Below, piece after piece: positions 24,017-34,888 of a stretch of DNA of 64,000 nt. This DNA is from Pythium myriotylum (Eukaryota; Oomycota; Peronosporomycetes; Pythiales; Pythiaceae). Within the stretch, counting starts at the first letter, position 1, and the number at the start of each line of letters is the position of its first letter. The position numbers were made by a program, and so were the translations under genes. The DNA lies in the NCBI GenBank assembly GCA_023091665.1, contig JALJCQ010000009.1, forward strand, positions 1,860,001 through 1,924,000, read 5' to 3'. The notes under the pieces were generated by a model, which saw only the letters and a list, made by a program, of their open reading frames with translations, made no database searches and was not told the origin of the DNA.

Positions 24017-25939
24017 TCATGAACGCGCTTTTCTCACCGCTTTGGTTTTGAGCACATACTCTACGTCCTCCGCATCACCACCTTGCATGGACACAACGAA
24101 GACGAAGGCATTGGAGCTGTAGCCCCAAGTCGCAATGCTCACATAGGGAAACTGATGAAGTACTGCGTCATTCGCGACGTTCACAATGGCAATTCCTCTG
24201 TAGTTCACAGCGAGGACCAGTTCTGGTGGCATTGTTCTGCTGCGCGTGTTGTGGACCGCAAAGAAAGTTGACCCGTAAAGGCGAATAGTACCGCATAATT
24301 TCAGGTATGCAAGTCGAATCTGTTGAGCCGAAACACGGTCATCTCCTTCACCGGACAGCGTGGAATACACCTGCTGGACACGCGTTGCAATCTCATCTCG
24401 GTTGGCCGAGCTGATTAAGTGCGAAGGTAAAAATGACGGAAGTTCTCGTGTAAAGTCGAAGGTCTTTGCTATGCTGGGAAATGGTCCATGGGTAATGTAG
24501 AGCTGATATGCAGCAAGTTGGACACATTCCTGGAGAGAGCTCACGAAGATGCCGCGAATAATGTCGTGAACAGCTTGCTTGTACACTAGCTCCAGGTCTC
24601 CAATCATGCCATCATCCAGAGGAACGTACAAGAAGACTTTGTACAGTAAGTGGTGGTGCACATCACTAAGCTCAGAAGTTGCTTTTTTCTTCTTCGGCCG
24701 TTTCTCAACACCAACTCGCTCCCAAAGAGCTAGAAGGTCCACGACACGCTCGTTACTGTCCATTCGTCGCTCATCCCCACCAGCGGAGATCTCAAAAAGA
24801 GAAAATGCTTGCGTCCTGGTGACGCCCAATCGCTCCGCTACAATCAGCGCTAGCTCTCCAGTTGACGTCCACGAGTTGACACAATAAGAATCTGAACTCC
24901 CGTCAATCAGCAGCACGATGACCGCGACTGTCGTGTGATCTCGCAGTGATTGGATCTCCACCAGACTTGGAATCTCTTGGCGTTCCGTTCTCCCGTTATT
25001 TGTCCACTCGTACAAAGAAGCCAGACATGACTCTGCAAATTTTGCGGCTTTGTCATCTGCACTTCCCACGTGACCGGCTAAGAAACGCTCAAGAAAAGGC
25101 GCGAGGATCGGTGAAGGAGGAAAGCTCACCAGACAAGCCGACAACAATAACCATCCGTTCAATGCAGCGTTGGCATCAGGATTTCCTGTCAACTGCTTAC
25201 ATAACTGACAGAAAATCTCGTCTTTGATGACGACTGGTCGAGACATGACGTTCCGAAGAAGCTTGAAGCAGTGATCTATTTGTCCCTTGCCACTTGTTCG
25301 ATTGCCCATAAATCCCGAGATATTGCGGAATGCCTGCAGACCAATCTGGATCTGCTCACCCTTTAGTTTGTTCGTCAGAGGAGCAGAACACAGCTCCTTC
25401 TCCCATGTCATTCGCGCCATTAGGTTGAATGGTTTAGGTTGGTGGAATGGGGATGAAAAGCGTGATCGTGGAGGTACAAGCGTGAAGTGATCGACTGCGA
25501 AACCATACAGCGCGTATTTGGAGAGATGTTCATGATCTACACCAGGCTGAAGACGCTTGGAACTCTTATGAGCAATAGATACCGTAGTCGAGAGTACAGG
25601 CTTTGGTTCCAATCTCTGTTTGCGGATGAGAATGAGGGGTATAAGAATTCACGAAGGATAGATCATACCGTTAATGGAGCTTGAGATAACTTAGCACTGG
25701 CGCTGGTTTTAGAGTTTGGATTTGAGTCGTTTTGAGGAGCACTTGGGGGGAGTTGGCTGGACTCAACAATATCCCGCTAAATTGCGAGAGATTGGAAGAG
25801 AGGGATATTCTATGACATACATCGAGTTTGAAGAAGTAAATCCTTCAGAGGGGTTGTCTTGGATTGCGGTATTGATGAGCAAGCTCTCATCTCCAGCGAG
25901 TTCTGCATCATCTTGGTCACTCGCATTTGCTGTCGGCAT
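24017..25939 (-). CDS. MyTH4-FERM protein without a myosin motor
   Basis: Exons about 25939-25821, 25756-25669 and 25615-24017, all in phase; 601 residues if ATG 25939 is the start, though an upstream exon cannot be excluded. After ~110 low-complexity residues comes a MyTH4 domain (WEKELCSAPLTNKLKGEQ, AFRNISGFMGNR, LLRNVMSRPVVIKDEIFCQL, GWLLLSACLVSFPPS). A three-lobed FERM domain follows: F1 (VAVIVLLIDGSSDSY), F2 (LYKVFLYVPLDDG, VQLAAYQLYITHG) and F3 with a PH-like end (LVLAVNYRGIAIVNV, SIATWGYSSNAFVFVV). In myosins VII, X and XV and plant KCBP this tandem binds microtubules or cargo; here it stands alone. A microtubule or flagellar adaptor role is inferred. Confidence 0.85.
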
Positions 25940-26157
25940 GAATTTTCGTTTGGTGTTAACCGATGTTTGGGGTGATGTTGGAGTTTTGTTCACCTGCGCT
26001 TACAAGGCTAATTTGTAGGCTAATTTTAGCGGATCTTGTTGGAGTGGACTGACCCATAAATCTACCCGAACAAACCAAGCTCAATTTGGGATTACACTAA
26101 GAAGGAAAATGGATCTGCCAGCCAACTCTTAGACCTCGCGTCGGTCTACTCTCAGCA

Positions 26158-27084
26158 CTACTCAAATTTCTTAAGATCCCCGTTGCTCCACTCTTTGTCC
26201 CCAACACCAGTCTCGTAGTCTGCGACCATACCCTTGGCGACAGCGAGTGTCGTGATCTAACCATTCGGCATCATAACGTCAACACTCCGGGGATGGAGAT
26301 CGTCTTGCGAACTTTGAACATACCGAGGGCACGATGTACATTGCGACCTTCTCTACTGTGCGGGCCAACTCGACGCGGTTGAGCAACCCCGGGCGGAAGA
26401 TGCCCGTTCGTGCGAAGCCTAGTGCTTTCACGTTTGCCTCCGCTTCACCCTTCGTCTGCGGGTACAGAAACCACGAATTTTTGTTTGCACCCTGTGCGTT
26501 CCACAGCTCCTCGTTAGCACGGGGATGTAGTGATGACGACCGCCTCAAAGCTGCCTCACCGTCGAAGTCAATAGTCCAAAGTACGGTGTGTTAGCTGCCT
26601 TGACAAGCTCGGCGAAGCGAGTGGTGTACTCCAAGTCAACTGTACACAAGGAGTGGACTCAGTACGAGTCGAGACCAGTTTGCTTATAGATCATTCGTAC
26701 TCACCCTTGCGGAAGGCCTCGGCAGATCCAGCGTCTGTCCCTAGAACGTCAGCCATGTCTCGCATCACCACTCCCCACGTGTGCACACGTACCCTTGCGC
26801 GTCGTCCCCAGGCAGCAGAAGGCCGCGTCGATCTTGTCATCCGCCTTGATGTCGCTGTCACTCAATGTCTCGAACTCCACTTTGCGGATCTCGAGCTTGG
26901 CCTTGGCGGCCTCGACGTCGAGGTTGGGGAACGTCGCCGCCCATTGGTCCTGCGACACGTCGCGACGCGCGAGCGCGATGACCTTGGCACACTTGGCGCT
27001 GGCCACGAGCTCCGCCACGACGTCGCGACCGACTGCTCCCGTGGAGCCCACGACCAGCGCAGTGTACGATGCAGCCGTCGCCAT
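26158..27084 (-). CDS. TIP30/HTATIP2-like atypical short-chain dehydrogenase
   Basis: Five exons: 27084-26793, 26740-26705, 26639-26560, 26491-26324 and 26256-26158; 224 residues. The N-terminal Rossmann motif is GSTGAVG; CCLGTT and LLTSTGANKNSWFLYPQTKG give the family pattern, with Y-x3-K (YPQTK) as the expected catalytic pair; FRPGLL follows. HTATIP2/TIP30 proteins bind NADPH and have been linked to nuclear import and transcription in animals; the substrate is unknown. The joins are short and easily mis-called: the TAG at ~26258 is the last intron's acceptor, not a stop. The start is 109 bp from the divergent EF-hand/WD40 gene. Confidence 0.85.
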
Positions 27085-27193
27085 GTCTCTCGTTCTCTCC
27101 AGTTTGAAAATGCGCTTCGTGGAACCGCCCAATAGGTTAGTCTAGGGTTTCGGGCGATGGATGCTAAGAGCTGCTCAGGTTGAAGAGTCGGCA

Positions 27194-30100
27194 ATGGCGA
27201 TCAACGGCGCTCTCGCGGGCGGCGCCTTCCTCACCGAAGTACAGCAGTGCGTAGCGGCGGGCGAGCTCGTGGCTCGCGAGATCTAACTGCTTCTGTCGTT
27301 GCCATAGCCCCGATCTGGGGGTCGCCGCGCGACCGTACGAGCATGACCCCGAGAAAGGCTTCACGATGGACATCATGATGATGATGGACATGGACAAAGT
27401 GAGCGCGCTGCGCAAGGAGTTCCAGCAGAAAGACCGCGGTCTGTCGATCGCCGAGTTCGTCTTCGTCATGGTGCGGTTCGTCCAGAGCTCGGACCGCGCG
27501 GGGGAAGAGAACTCGCGTCTGCGCAATCTCAGTGAGCGCCAGCTCATCGCCAACCTCTGCGAGCTCTTTGCGCAGATCGACATCAACGGCGATGGCTCCA
27601 TGGAGTGGGAGGAATTCACATCGTTCATCGTGGAGACGGGTCTCACGGTCAAGAGCCATCAGCCGAACTCCATCCAGCTCTACCACCACGTTCAGTGGGA
27701 AGACGCCTCCAAGCACAGCACTTTCATCGACCACGTAAGGACGTTGCGATGGTCCCGACTGCCTCATCGCTGTCCTAAGCGTCCATACCTTGCAGATCTA
27801 CTACTTTCCGTCCAGCGACCAAATCGCGCTGATTGAAAATTGCAGCTCAGTGGTTAAGTTGTACAATTCGGACTGTGAGTTCGTGCGGAGCATTCGTTCA
27901 CCCGAAGGATTTGTTCAATGCGCCGAACACATCCCCAAGGTTGGTGACACTGATCGAGTTCTGATCACTAGTATAATCCATTTATGGTAATCTCGTAGCT
28001 CGACCAGTTTGTTGTGGCGTCATCTGATCTCCAGTTCCGCTTTTACGACGATGCCAACCTGAGACTTGTTAAAAGCTGCCACACCCCGACATCCCAGAAC
28101 TGTCTGAAGTGGTATCCTGACTCCTCAACATTATTCTCTGCAGGGGTGAGTGGCATCGTGTATGCGTGGGACGCCGAGCGAATGGAGGAGCGTCATCATA
28201 TGGGTGGTGAAGTACACGGCAAAGCGCTCACACGCTCACACGATGATATTGTGTTGGATCTGTTGAATGTACGCCAATCAAACGCATTACTTGGTCACTT
28301 CATAATGGTGACTCACCGCACTGTCGCCAGCTTCCAACGCTTGAGTCGCTCGCGTCTGCGAGCATGGACCGAACCATTCGATTGTGGGATGTTCACACAG
28401 GCAAGCACAAGCAACAGCTCGACGGGCACCAAAAAGGAGTGCGGTCACTCGCATACTCGCCAGAGTATCGCTTCCTTGTGTCCGCCGGTTTTGACTTCGA
28501 CGCTCTCGTGTGGAACCCTTACGTCGATCAACTCATTTTACGCCTTCATGGCCATAGCAATAGCCTCTGTGGGGTCGAGATAATTCCCGACACCCCTCAA
28601 ATCATCACTGCTGACGTTGATGGTATTTTCAAGGTGTGGGATATCCGCAATTTTGCGTGCATGCAGACTTTTACGGCCGAGAGCATGGGTGATGTGAAGA
28701 AAATTGTGTCAGTGTCCTCGCAGAAACGTATTGTTGCTGCCGGGAAGAAGTTGACGAAGTTCGACTACGAGAAACTCGAGAACCCGGAGCTCACCGACGA
28801 TTATCCTGTTTTCTCGGCACTTTACAACCCTACTTCTCTGTCGTTCATCACAGCAGCGGGCAGAGACGTCAAAATCTGGGACGCTCGCCTAGGGAAACTT
28901 CTGCGTGTCTACAGGTACTTCTTTTTGCTCTATTCTCGAATAATGCGCGATTATCGTAAAGCCAGTTGGTACTCGTAGAGGGCTCAGCCAGACCGATTTG
29001 ACATCGCTTACACTAGACTGTCGTGAAAGAAAACTGGTTGTAGGTGACCATGGTGAGTTGACCCGAGCATTCAGTTCCTGACAACGCCTTTCTGATCTGC
29101 TTGATTCTTTGGGCTAGGTGGCCTCATTCACGTTTTCGATTACCTCAACGGCTCGCACATGAAGTCGTTTGCATATCCCGAAGTGGACAACCGTGCGCAC
29201 TTGTCTGAGGTCACTCGACTTTGTTACTGCGCTGACCACATGACAGTTATCAGCGCGTCATGGGATGGTGCCATCGATATCCACGACGAGAGTGCCTCTG
29301 AGCGCGGAATTCTCTTAAGACGCCTAGTCGGGGGACATAACACCGACATTTCGGCGCTTGGCTATTCGTCCCAGCTCTCCCTCATCGCGTCAGGATCTTC
29401 CGATTCGTCATTGCAAATCTGGGACTTTGAGTTTGGTCGATTCGATACGATGTGCATCGGCCACGTGACTGGTGTGCTCGCGCTACAGTTCCTTGATCCG
29501 TATCCTTTGCTCTTATCGACTGACAACGCGGGAAATTTGTGTTTCTGGGGAATGCGACCCAGTCGCTTCAAAGGGAAATGCGTCTATCGGTTCCGCAACC
29601 AGCGTCGCCATTCGGTAGGAGGTGGAGTGGCGTCGATCAACTGCCTGGCAATCCATGCTGAGCCACATCCAGCCGACGAAACGGCGCTTTCGTCGTATTT
29701 GATTGTTTCCGGAGACGACAAGGGCGTTATCACAGTCTGGGACGTGCTTCCAATCCTCACAAAGCTGGAAGAAGACTACAACCTCAAGCGCCTGGACAAG
29801 CCGGTCGAATGCGCGAACCCGCGACGAAATCTCCGAGTGAACGCGGAAGGAATGGTGCGTAAAGTCCGCAACGGGCCTGAATGGGCAGCATTCCGCGGAC
29901 GAGACCCAAGCGCGCCATTCTTCTTCCCGGTCGGAATGCCACTTCTCTCGCCCGACTTTTCCCCCTCGTGCCTTCATCAATGGCGCGCTCATAGCGACAT
30001 TGTGTACTCGGTGCAGGTCATCAATGAGCCACAAAGCCTTGTGACGTCTTCATTCGATCGTCGCGTCAAGATCTGGTCGCTCTCCGGCGAGTGCCTTGGG

Positions 30101-30559
30101 ATTTTAATGCAGGGCGAGATGGGGCTGAGCAAGCGGCCGTGGAAGTTCAAGGTCGATTATGACGCTCGTGAGCGCAAAAAGGAGTTGGCGGCGGAGCCTG
30201 TCATCGAAGACGTGCACCACCTTGTCGAAGAGGCCGAGGCGGAGGAGCGCACAGGCAGCAGGGCGAGTCGACGGCGTCGCGAACGCGCGCGTACTTCGAC
30301 TGTGGGTCGCGCCGACGACGACGACGACGCGTCCTCGTCAACGAGCGCGAGCGTGCTGGACGAGATCGTACGCGCGCCGCTGCAGCTTCCGCCGCTGGTC
30401 GGGCGCGCGCCGGCGCCGCAGCCGAGCGCCAGCGTGCGCAAGACTCCGCGGCGCACGCCCGTGAGTGCAGCCGCGGCGGGGCGCACGCAGATCCTGAGCC
30501 CTCGCCAGTTGCGCGTGCTCAGTCGCGCGGGCTCGCTCGGCTCGTCGTCGCCACGTTGA
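27194..30559 (+). CDS. EF-hand and WD40-repeat protein (WDR49/EFCAB8-like)
   Basis: Seven exons: 27194-27246, 27308-27734, 27796-27939, 27999-28268, 28331-28914, 28979-29052 and 29118-30559; 997 residues. The start rests on the small first exon (MAINGALAGGAFLTEVQ), whose phase-2 join opens the frame before the Met-rich MDIMMMMDMDK. An EF-hand loop DINGDGSMEWEEF lies near residue 110. About ten WD40 blades follow (DRTIRLWDVHTG, DGIFKVWDIRN, GRDVKIWDARLG, DSSLQIWDFEFG, DKGVITVWDVLP, DRRVKIWSLSG). The last ~130 residues are basic and low-complexity. EF-hand-WD40 proteins of this type occur mostly in flagellated lineages, so an axonemal role is inferred. Confidence 0.88.
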
Positions 30560-31005
30560 CGAGGCGTCTCTGCACGCCTGAGATGGATGAACACGCCACT
30601 TGGGAGGCCCACTTTCTGCTTGGGGTTTCCCGCGCATCTGGATCAGATCCCAGCGACGCGAAGGGCGATCGATGAGATGGAGACCACCCTGCTAAAGCCG
30701 GATGAGCAGAGGAGTTGCTCCCATTATGGATGATCAGTTTGAGCATTCACTCTCGAGCACGCGACGCATCCTGAAGCAGGTCGGGTCTGTCTTGTGAATA
30801 TGGGTTTAACAGAAGGCTGCGTCGCTCTCGGCCCATTTGAGTATTCTTGTGGTGGGAACGTGGCTGTTGGAACCCACGGGTCACGGCTGTTTGCACAACC
30901 GCTTCGACTTGACCCGCGAACCCGTCCGCCGATCGACGCCAGCGGATCCATCGGGCATTGGGGTGCGTGGTGCTCATTCCGCAAACGCCTCGACCGACTG
31001 CGACC
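30560..31005. other. Intergenic stretch, nothing recognised
   Basis: A 446-bp gap between two genes on the same strand. I see no protein-like frame, RNA gene or repeat. It should hold the terminator of the upstream gene and the promoter of the downstream one. Confidence 0.4.
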
Positions 31006-32232
31006 ATGGACGACTGCGTGCAAGCGGCGGCCTCCTGCGGCGTCTTCGCCCTCTGCTCCGAGCCCACGCTGCGCAAGATCTGCGCGCGCGCGCAGGCGGT
31101 CGAGTTCCCTAAGGGCCGCGTCATCTACCACCAGGGCGAGCCGCAGACCGAGATGCTCATCCTCCGCGACGGCCGTGTCGAGAGCACCAAGCTCATCAAC
31201 GGACAAGTGCACCAGCTCGCCATCTCCCAGGCGGGCCAGTCGGTCGGAGCGAACCACGCCTTATTGCGCGACCCGGCGGCCGTGAGCTGCCGCTGCGTCA
31301 CGCCTGTGAGCGCGTTCGCGATCCAGTCGGACGCGCTCGACGAGATCCTCGACGACAAGACGGCCTCGCGCGAGGTCATCCACTCGCTCAGTAAAGAGAT
31401 CCGTCGTCAGGCCGCGCTGCTGCAGACCCCGCTGCTCGAGCAGCACGCCAAGCCGACGCCGTACTTTGCCATCTCTGTAGCCGCAGCTCTCGAGAGTTTC
31501 TATCGTAGTGCGATGAACTCGCTTCTCAACGCGCGTCTCACCGGCCAGCCTGTGACCACTCTCTTCCCGAACATGGGTATGCAAATCCCAACACGAGTAC
31601 TCTACATCAATGGCTTCAAGGGCCTGCGACACCTCATGGAGAAGCATATTGACGCGGATCAATACGAGAACCCTCAGGTTGTTCGATTGGCAGAGGCTGT
31701 TGCGCCCGGTATCATCATGACGCCCGTAAGTGGCATGCTCGAGGCGTTCAATGCCGGGCATATGAACCCCGAACCGTTGGCGACTCGCTGGATGCGCGGT
31801 CTCTTCCCTCGAGCGATGCGCGAGGTGATCTTCGGTATCGGCCTCAACCAACTATCTGACTACTTTGAAGAACGTATCCCGATGGACTCGAGCCCTGTGA
31901 TCAAAAACGCCATCGCTTCGATGGCAGCTGGCTGCGTAGCCGGCTACCTGTCGCACGTACCTCACAACCTGAGTACCATGAAGTTGATGAACCCGCAGAA
32001 GCCGTACCTAGCGCACATGAAGGACTTTGTGCGCCACTCCGAGTCGCGCGTACCCAACACTATCGCTCCGCGCTCGCGCTTCCTCGTTGCATCTGCCCTG
32101 GCGGTGCTCTTCCCACGTGGGCTCACCATCCGAACGACTCAGATCGTGGGCTCCTTCATCATCCTCAACGGCACCATCAACTCGCTTAAGGAGCTCGACG
32201 TCGCGGCAATCACTCGGGTATTTGCCCGGTAA
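31006..32232 (+). CDS. Cyclic-nucleotide-binding-like domain fused to mitochondrial-carrier-like region
   Basis: Single exon, 408 residues; ATG 31006 (MDDCVQAAASCGVF) is chosen because upstream in-frame codons are non-ATG. Residues ~5-120 have the CNB beta-roll pattern (LRKICARAQAVEFPKGRVIY, HQGEPQTEMLILRDGRVES, GQSVGANHALLRD). The phosphate-binding cassette is degenerate: the usual F-G-E and R-A-A are replaced by V-G-A and A-A-V, so cNMP binding is doubtful. From residue ~160 the chain is carrier-like (TLFPNMGMQIPTRVLYINGF; then ATRWMRGLFPRAMREVIFGI, and AAGCVAGYLSHVPHN), with the RG.P..R..xF..G spacing of SLC25 proteins but without clear PxDxxK signatures. Membrane insertion and transport are inferred. 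Confidence 0.7.
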   Translation: MDDCVQAAASCGVFALCSEPTLRKICARAQAVEFPKGRVIYHQGEPQTEMLILRDGRVESTKLINGQVHQLAISQAGQSVGANHALLRDPAAVSCRCVTPVSAFAIQSDALDEILDDKTASREVIHSLSKEIRRQAALLQTPLLEQHAKPTPYFAISVAAALESFYRSAMNSLLNARLTGQPVTTLFPNMGMQIPTRVLYINGFKGLRHLMEKHIDADQYENPQVVRLAEAVAPGIIMTPVSGMLEAFNAGHMNPEPLATRWMRGLFPRAMREVIFGIGLNQLSDYFEERIPMDSSPVIKNAIASMAAGCVAGYLSHVPHNLSTMKLMNPQKPYLAHMKDFVRHSESRVPNTIAPRSRFLVASALAVLFPRGLTIRTTQIVGSFIILNGTINSLKELDVAAITRVFAR

Positions 32233-32336
32233 ATTCGTGGGGCTGCTATATAGAGACACAGATACGGACAAGCCAGGGTAGTGATCATGCGTGTGGGTGT
32301 GGGTAGTACACTTCCTTCTCAATCAGTGCTACTTGT

Positions 32337-32999
32337 TTACTCTTGAACCGCACTGGTCGCAAGCGCGAGCGGCAAGGGAGGCAGCGGAGTCTCGACGATC
32401 ACGGCGATTTCCCGCTCGAGGCTTTCGCGTGGGGACCGAAACACATGCTGGTACGCACGTAAATGTCGGAAGAAAGTAGAGCTCATGAATCCAACGATGC
32501 GAGCCGCATCTGCTGTGTCCCACAGCGAATTCTCCTCGTCAGTCGGACCCACGGCGACACTGTGGGAGCGGACAAGCTGTCGAAAGACGTCGTATGTTTC
32601 CTCCGCAGAAGGGAACACTACCTCGCCCGACCGGTTTGGCTCCTCCTGACGCGTTGGAGATGTCGCGAACCCGAAGACTTCGTTAGCGACCCGGAGTAGT
32701 GTGCGTGTCTTGACCGCACCGAGTTTTGCGTCCTCCAGTGCGAAAATGATAGTATGGAAGCAAAAATCGACCCAGACCAGCGATCGAGGGTTCGCGTCGT
32801 AGTGGGCGACGTGCAGGGCGGTGGTGAGAGTTGAGAGCCGCTCGTGCGGATCGCCTGCCTCTGCAAACGACTGTAGCTGGTCGAGTGAAAGCAGGCCGTC
32901 TGGACTGGACGGAGCCTCAGGCGGTTGGTCTTCGACGGGCTCTCCAGTAGCCACAGGCTCAACCAACTTCGGCGTTTTGGGGGTTGGCACCTTGGCCAT
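32337..32999 (-). CDS. CFAP119/CCDC189-like flagellar protein
   Basis: Single exon, 220 residues from ATG 32999 (MAKVPTPKTP). Conserved blocks: SLVWVDFCFHTIIFALED, TRTLLRVANEVFGF, TYDVFRQLVRSHSV and VGFMSSTFFRHLRAYQHVF; the last two match the C-terminal half of the CFAP119 family (DUF4464), where the motif is a terminal helix of the type YFRHFKLYKY. Members are flagellar axoneme-associated in animals and algae. It lies 105 bp from the convergent CNB/carrier gene and just downstream of the co-oriented CAP gene. Confidence 0.78.
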   Translation of the reverse strand: MAKVPTPKTPKLVEPVATGEPVEDQPPEAPSSPDGLLSLDQLQSFAEAGDPHERLSTLTTALHVAHYDANPRSLVWVDFCFHTIIFALEDAKLGAVKTRTLLRVANEVFGFATSPTRQEEPNRSGEVVFPSAEETYDVFRQLVRSHSVAVGPTDEENSLWDTADAARIVGFMSSTFFRHLRAYQHVFRSPRESLEREIAVIVETPLPPLPLALATSAVQE

Positions 33000-33110
33000 G
33001 GTGATGGCTTCCGTATGTGACGACGGTTCAGCCCAAGATACCAAGAAACGAAAGCACTCTTTTTTAGATTCAGGACGTGGTCGGAGACCACACTACCAGT
33101 TAATGGCGTC

Positions 33111-34532
33111 TTAGTGCGTGTACAGATCCGAAACGTTGGACGAGATGCCCTGCTCGGCCGTGATCGAGTGCACGAACTGCTCTGGGAGAGGCTTCTCAAT
33201 CATCTCGTCGCCGCCCTCGTTCGCAGGGAACGCCACGTTCATCTCGGAACTCTTGGACGTGACAAACTGCGCGTCGCGGCCTTCCCACGACACGTAAACG
33301 AGACAGCCGTCTGTCTTGTCAATCGCCACGGACGGCACTTTGCCCTTGCACTGGACCTGCACATTCTTGCAGTTGACGATCTCAATGCTCGAGACTGCGT
33401 TGTCAAAGATCAGCTTGGTCTTCTTGCAGTTGTCCAGCACGATGCTCTTGGCCTTGCCCTCGAGGATGATCGCGGCGTCCGTGCAGCCAAAGATGTACAC
33501 CTGTTGCTTCATGTTGATGTCCGAGACAGTCACAGGCGAACCTCCAACGTAGTTTTCAATGCTCCAGTTGCCGTTTCGCTGCTCACACACTGGTGGTTTC
33601 GCTGGCTTCGCAGCTGCCGGTGCAGCAGGCTTCTTCTCAGCTGCAGGAGCAGCCTTGGCCGCCGGTGCTGGAGCGTCTCCTCCTTTGTATTCGGCGCGCC
33701 AGGTTTGCATGTCCTTGGTCACCTTCTTCAAGCCAGCTGTACGCCCTTCGCTCTGGTCAATCGAGCGGATACCGGCGAAGACCGCGTTAATTCCAGCAGG
33801 CCCAGCCGGGGCCGCAGGTTTAGCCGCTGCCGGGGCCGGGGCGGCGGCGGCAGGGGAGTACTCGCTCGTGTCGACGCCGCGAGGGTTCCAGGTCACACCG
33901 GTGGTGTGGTGGGCCTTGACATAGCTCATCAGCTCAGTCAACAGCGCCTTGAACGTGGCGACAAACTCGACTTGCTCCGGGTTCGACGTCTTGTACTGCA
34001 CGCGGATCTTATTGCCGAAGAAGTCCGAGCCGCCGACGTAGCTCTCGATGAAAGGCTTGGGCGCCGGCTCGACGCAGACCCAGCCGAGAGCCTGGAGACC
34101 TTCGTTGACCATGCTCTGGTGGTTGAAGAAGTCGCTGCGGTTGTCGCGCAGAGTGTTGAGCTCCTTCATGCACGCCTGCAGGTCCTTCAAGTGGTCTGGG
34201 TTGAGGGTCGCCGGCTTCTTGCAGTGGCTCGCCATGACGAGGTAGGCGCGTTGCGCGTCGAAAGCGCGCTGGGTGATCTCGGCCAGCACCTTGGTGCTGT
34301 CGCCCAGCTTCTCGGCGGCCTTGAGGAACGCCGGCAAGTACTGCGCGGCGTACTCGTCGTAGGCGACGATCTGCGGCGCGAGCTCGAGCACGGGCGCGGC
34401 CGCCGGAGCCGCCGCGGCGCGCGGGCTCGCGAGCGGGGAGGCGTCGGCGGCGAGGCCGAGCTGGGCCTCGACGCGCGCGAGGCGCGTGGTGAGCTTCTCG
34501 AGCAGCGAGGAGAGCGGCTTGGTGGCGTCCAT
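33111..34532 (-). CDS. Adenylyl cyclase-associated protein (CAP/Srv2)
   Basis: Single exon, 473 residues. The N-terminus LLEKLTTRLARVEAQL is the conserved oligomerising CAP helix. A helical folded domain follows (KCKKPATLNPDH-like MASHCKKPATL, GWVCVEPAPKPFIESY, TWNPRG). Two Ala/Pro-rich linkers surround a short WH2-like region. The C-terminal CARP beta-helix is clear: GNWSIENYVGGSPVTV, YIFGCTDAAIILEGKAKSI, LDNCKKTKLIF, VNCKNVQVQCKGKVPSVAID. CAP recycles actin by accelerating cofilin-mediated depolymerisation and nucleotide exchange. The proline runs are Ala/Pro rather than polyproline. A 498-codon open frame on the opposite strand is only a shadow. Confidence 0.95.
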   Translation of the reverse strand: MDATKPLSSLLEKLTTRLARVEAQLGLAADASPLASPRAAAAPAAAPVLELAPQIVAYDEYAAQYLPAFLKAAEKLGDSTKVLAEITQRAFDAQRAYLVMASHCKKPATLNPDHLKDLQACMKELNTLRDNRSDFFNHQSMVNEGLQALGWVCVEPAPKPFIESYVGGSDFFGNKIRVQYKTSNPEQVEFVATFKALLTELMSYVKAHHTTGVTWNPRGVDTSEYSPAAAAPAPAAAKPAAPAGPAGINAVFAGIRSIDQSEGRTAGLKKVTKDMQTWRAEYKGGDAPAPAAKAAPAAEKKPAAPAAAKPAKPPVCEQRNGNWSIENYVGGSPVTVSDINMKQQVYIFGCTDAAIILEGKAKSIVLDNCKKTKLIFDNAVSSIEIVNCKNVQVQCKGKVPSVAIDKTDGCLVYVSWEGRDAQFVTSKSSEMNVAFPANEGGDEMIEKPLPEQFVHSITAEQGISSNVSDLYTH

Positions 34533-34888
34533 GGGCGTCGCGTGTCACGTGCCGAGGGGGAGAGAGGTGAGGCGAGGAATCATGCCTCGCCGAGGCGGAT
34601 CCGAGGTTGAAGAACTTCTGTATTTCCGCCAATCCCTTCTCTTCGCTCTTTCCATTGGCTGGAAACGGGAACTGACGCCGTATACTGCTATACTGAACCA
34701 GGTATACAAGTATACTTGTGTCACGGCGACCAAGACGGTGACTTCATTTTAGAGGGCGGGGCAACCGGGCGCTTGACGCGCCGTCGTCAGGTTGGCGCCC
34801 TGTCTCTGGCCGCGCCGTGTAGGTTCGCTCTCTTAAAGCCGCCGCGTCCCCTTCCCAGTGGTGACGCCACTCCGCAACTTGGCCTCGG
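34533..34888. promoter_or_regulatory. Divergent promoter region of CAP and PAQR genes
   Basis: A 356-bp head-to-head spacer. It contains a perfect 14-bp palindrome, ACAAGTATACTTGT, at 34706-34719, within an AT-rich run of repeated TATAC words (34680-34720) that contrasts with the GC-rich flanks. A binding site for a dimeric factor is plausible but the factor is unknown. Confidence 0.4.

Noticed and set aside
26257..26262. In-frame TAG near the end of the TIP30-like gene
   Set aside because: It is the acceptor of the last intron; the spliced frame continues to a normal C-terminus.
33114..34610. 498-codon open frame on the plus strand
   Set aside because: It lies exactly opposite the CAP gene, is Arg/Val/Leu-rich and resembles no protein; GC-rich codon bias of CAP keeps the antisense frame open.
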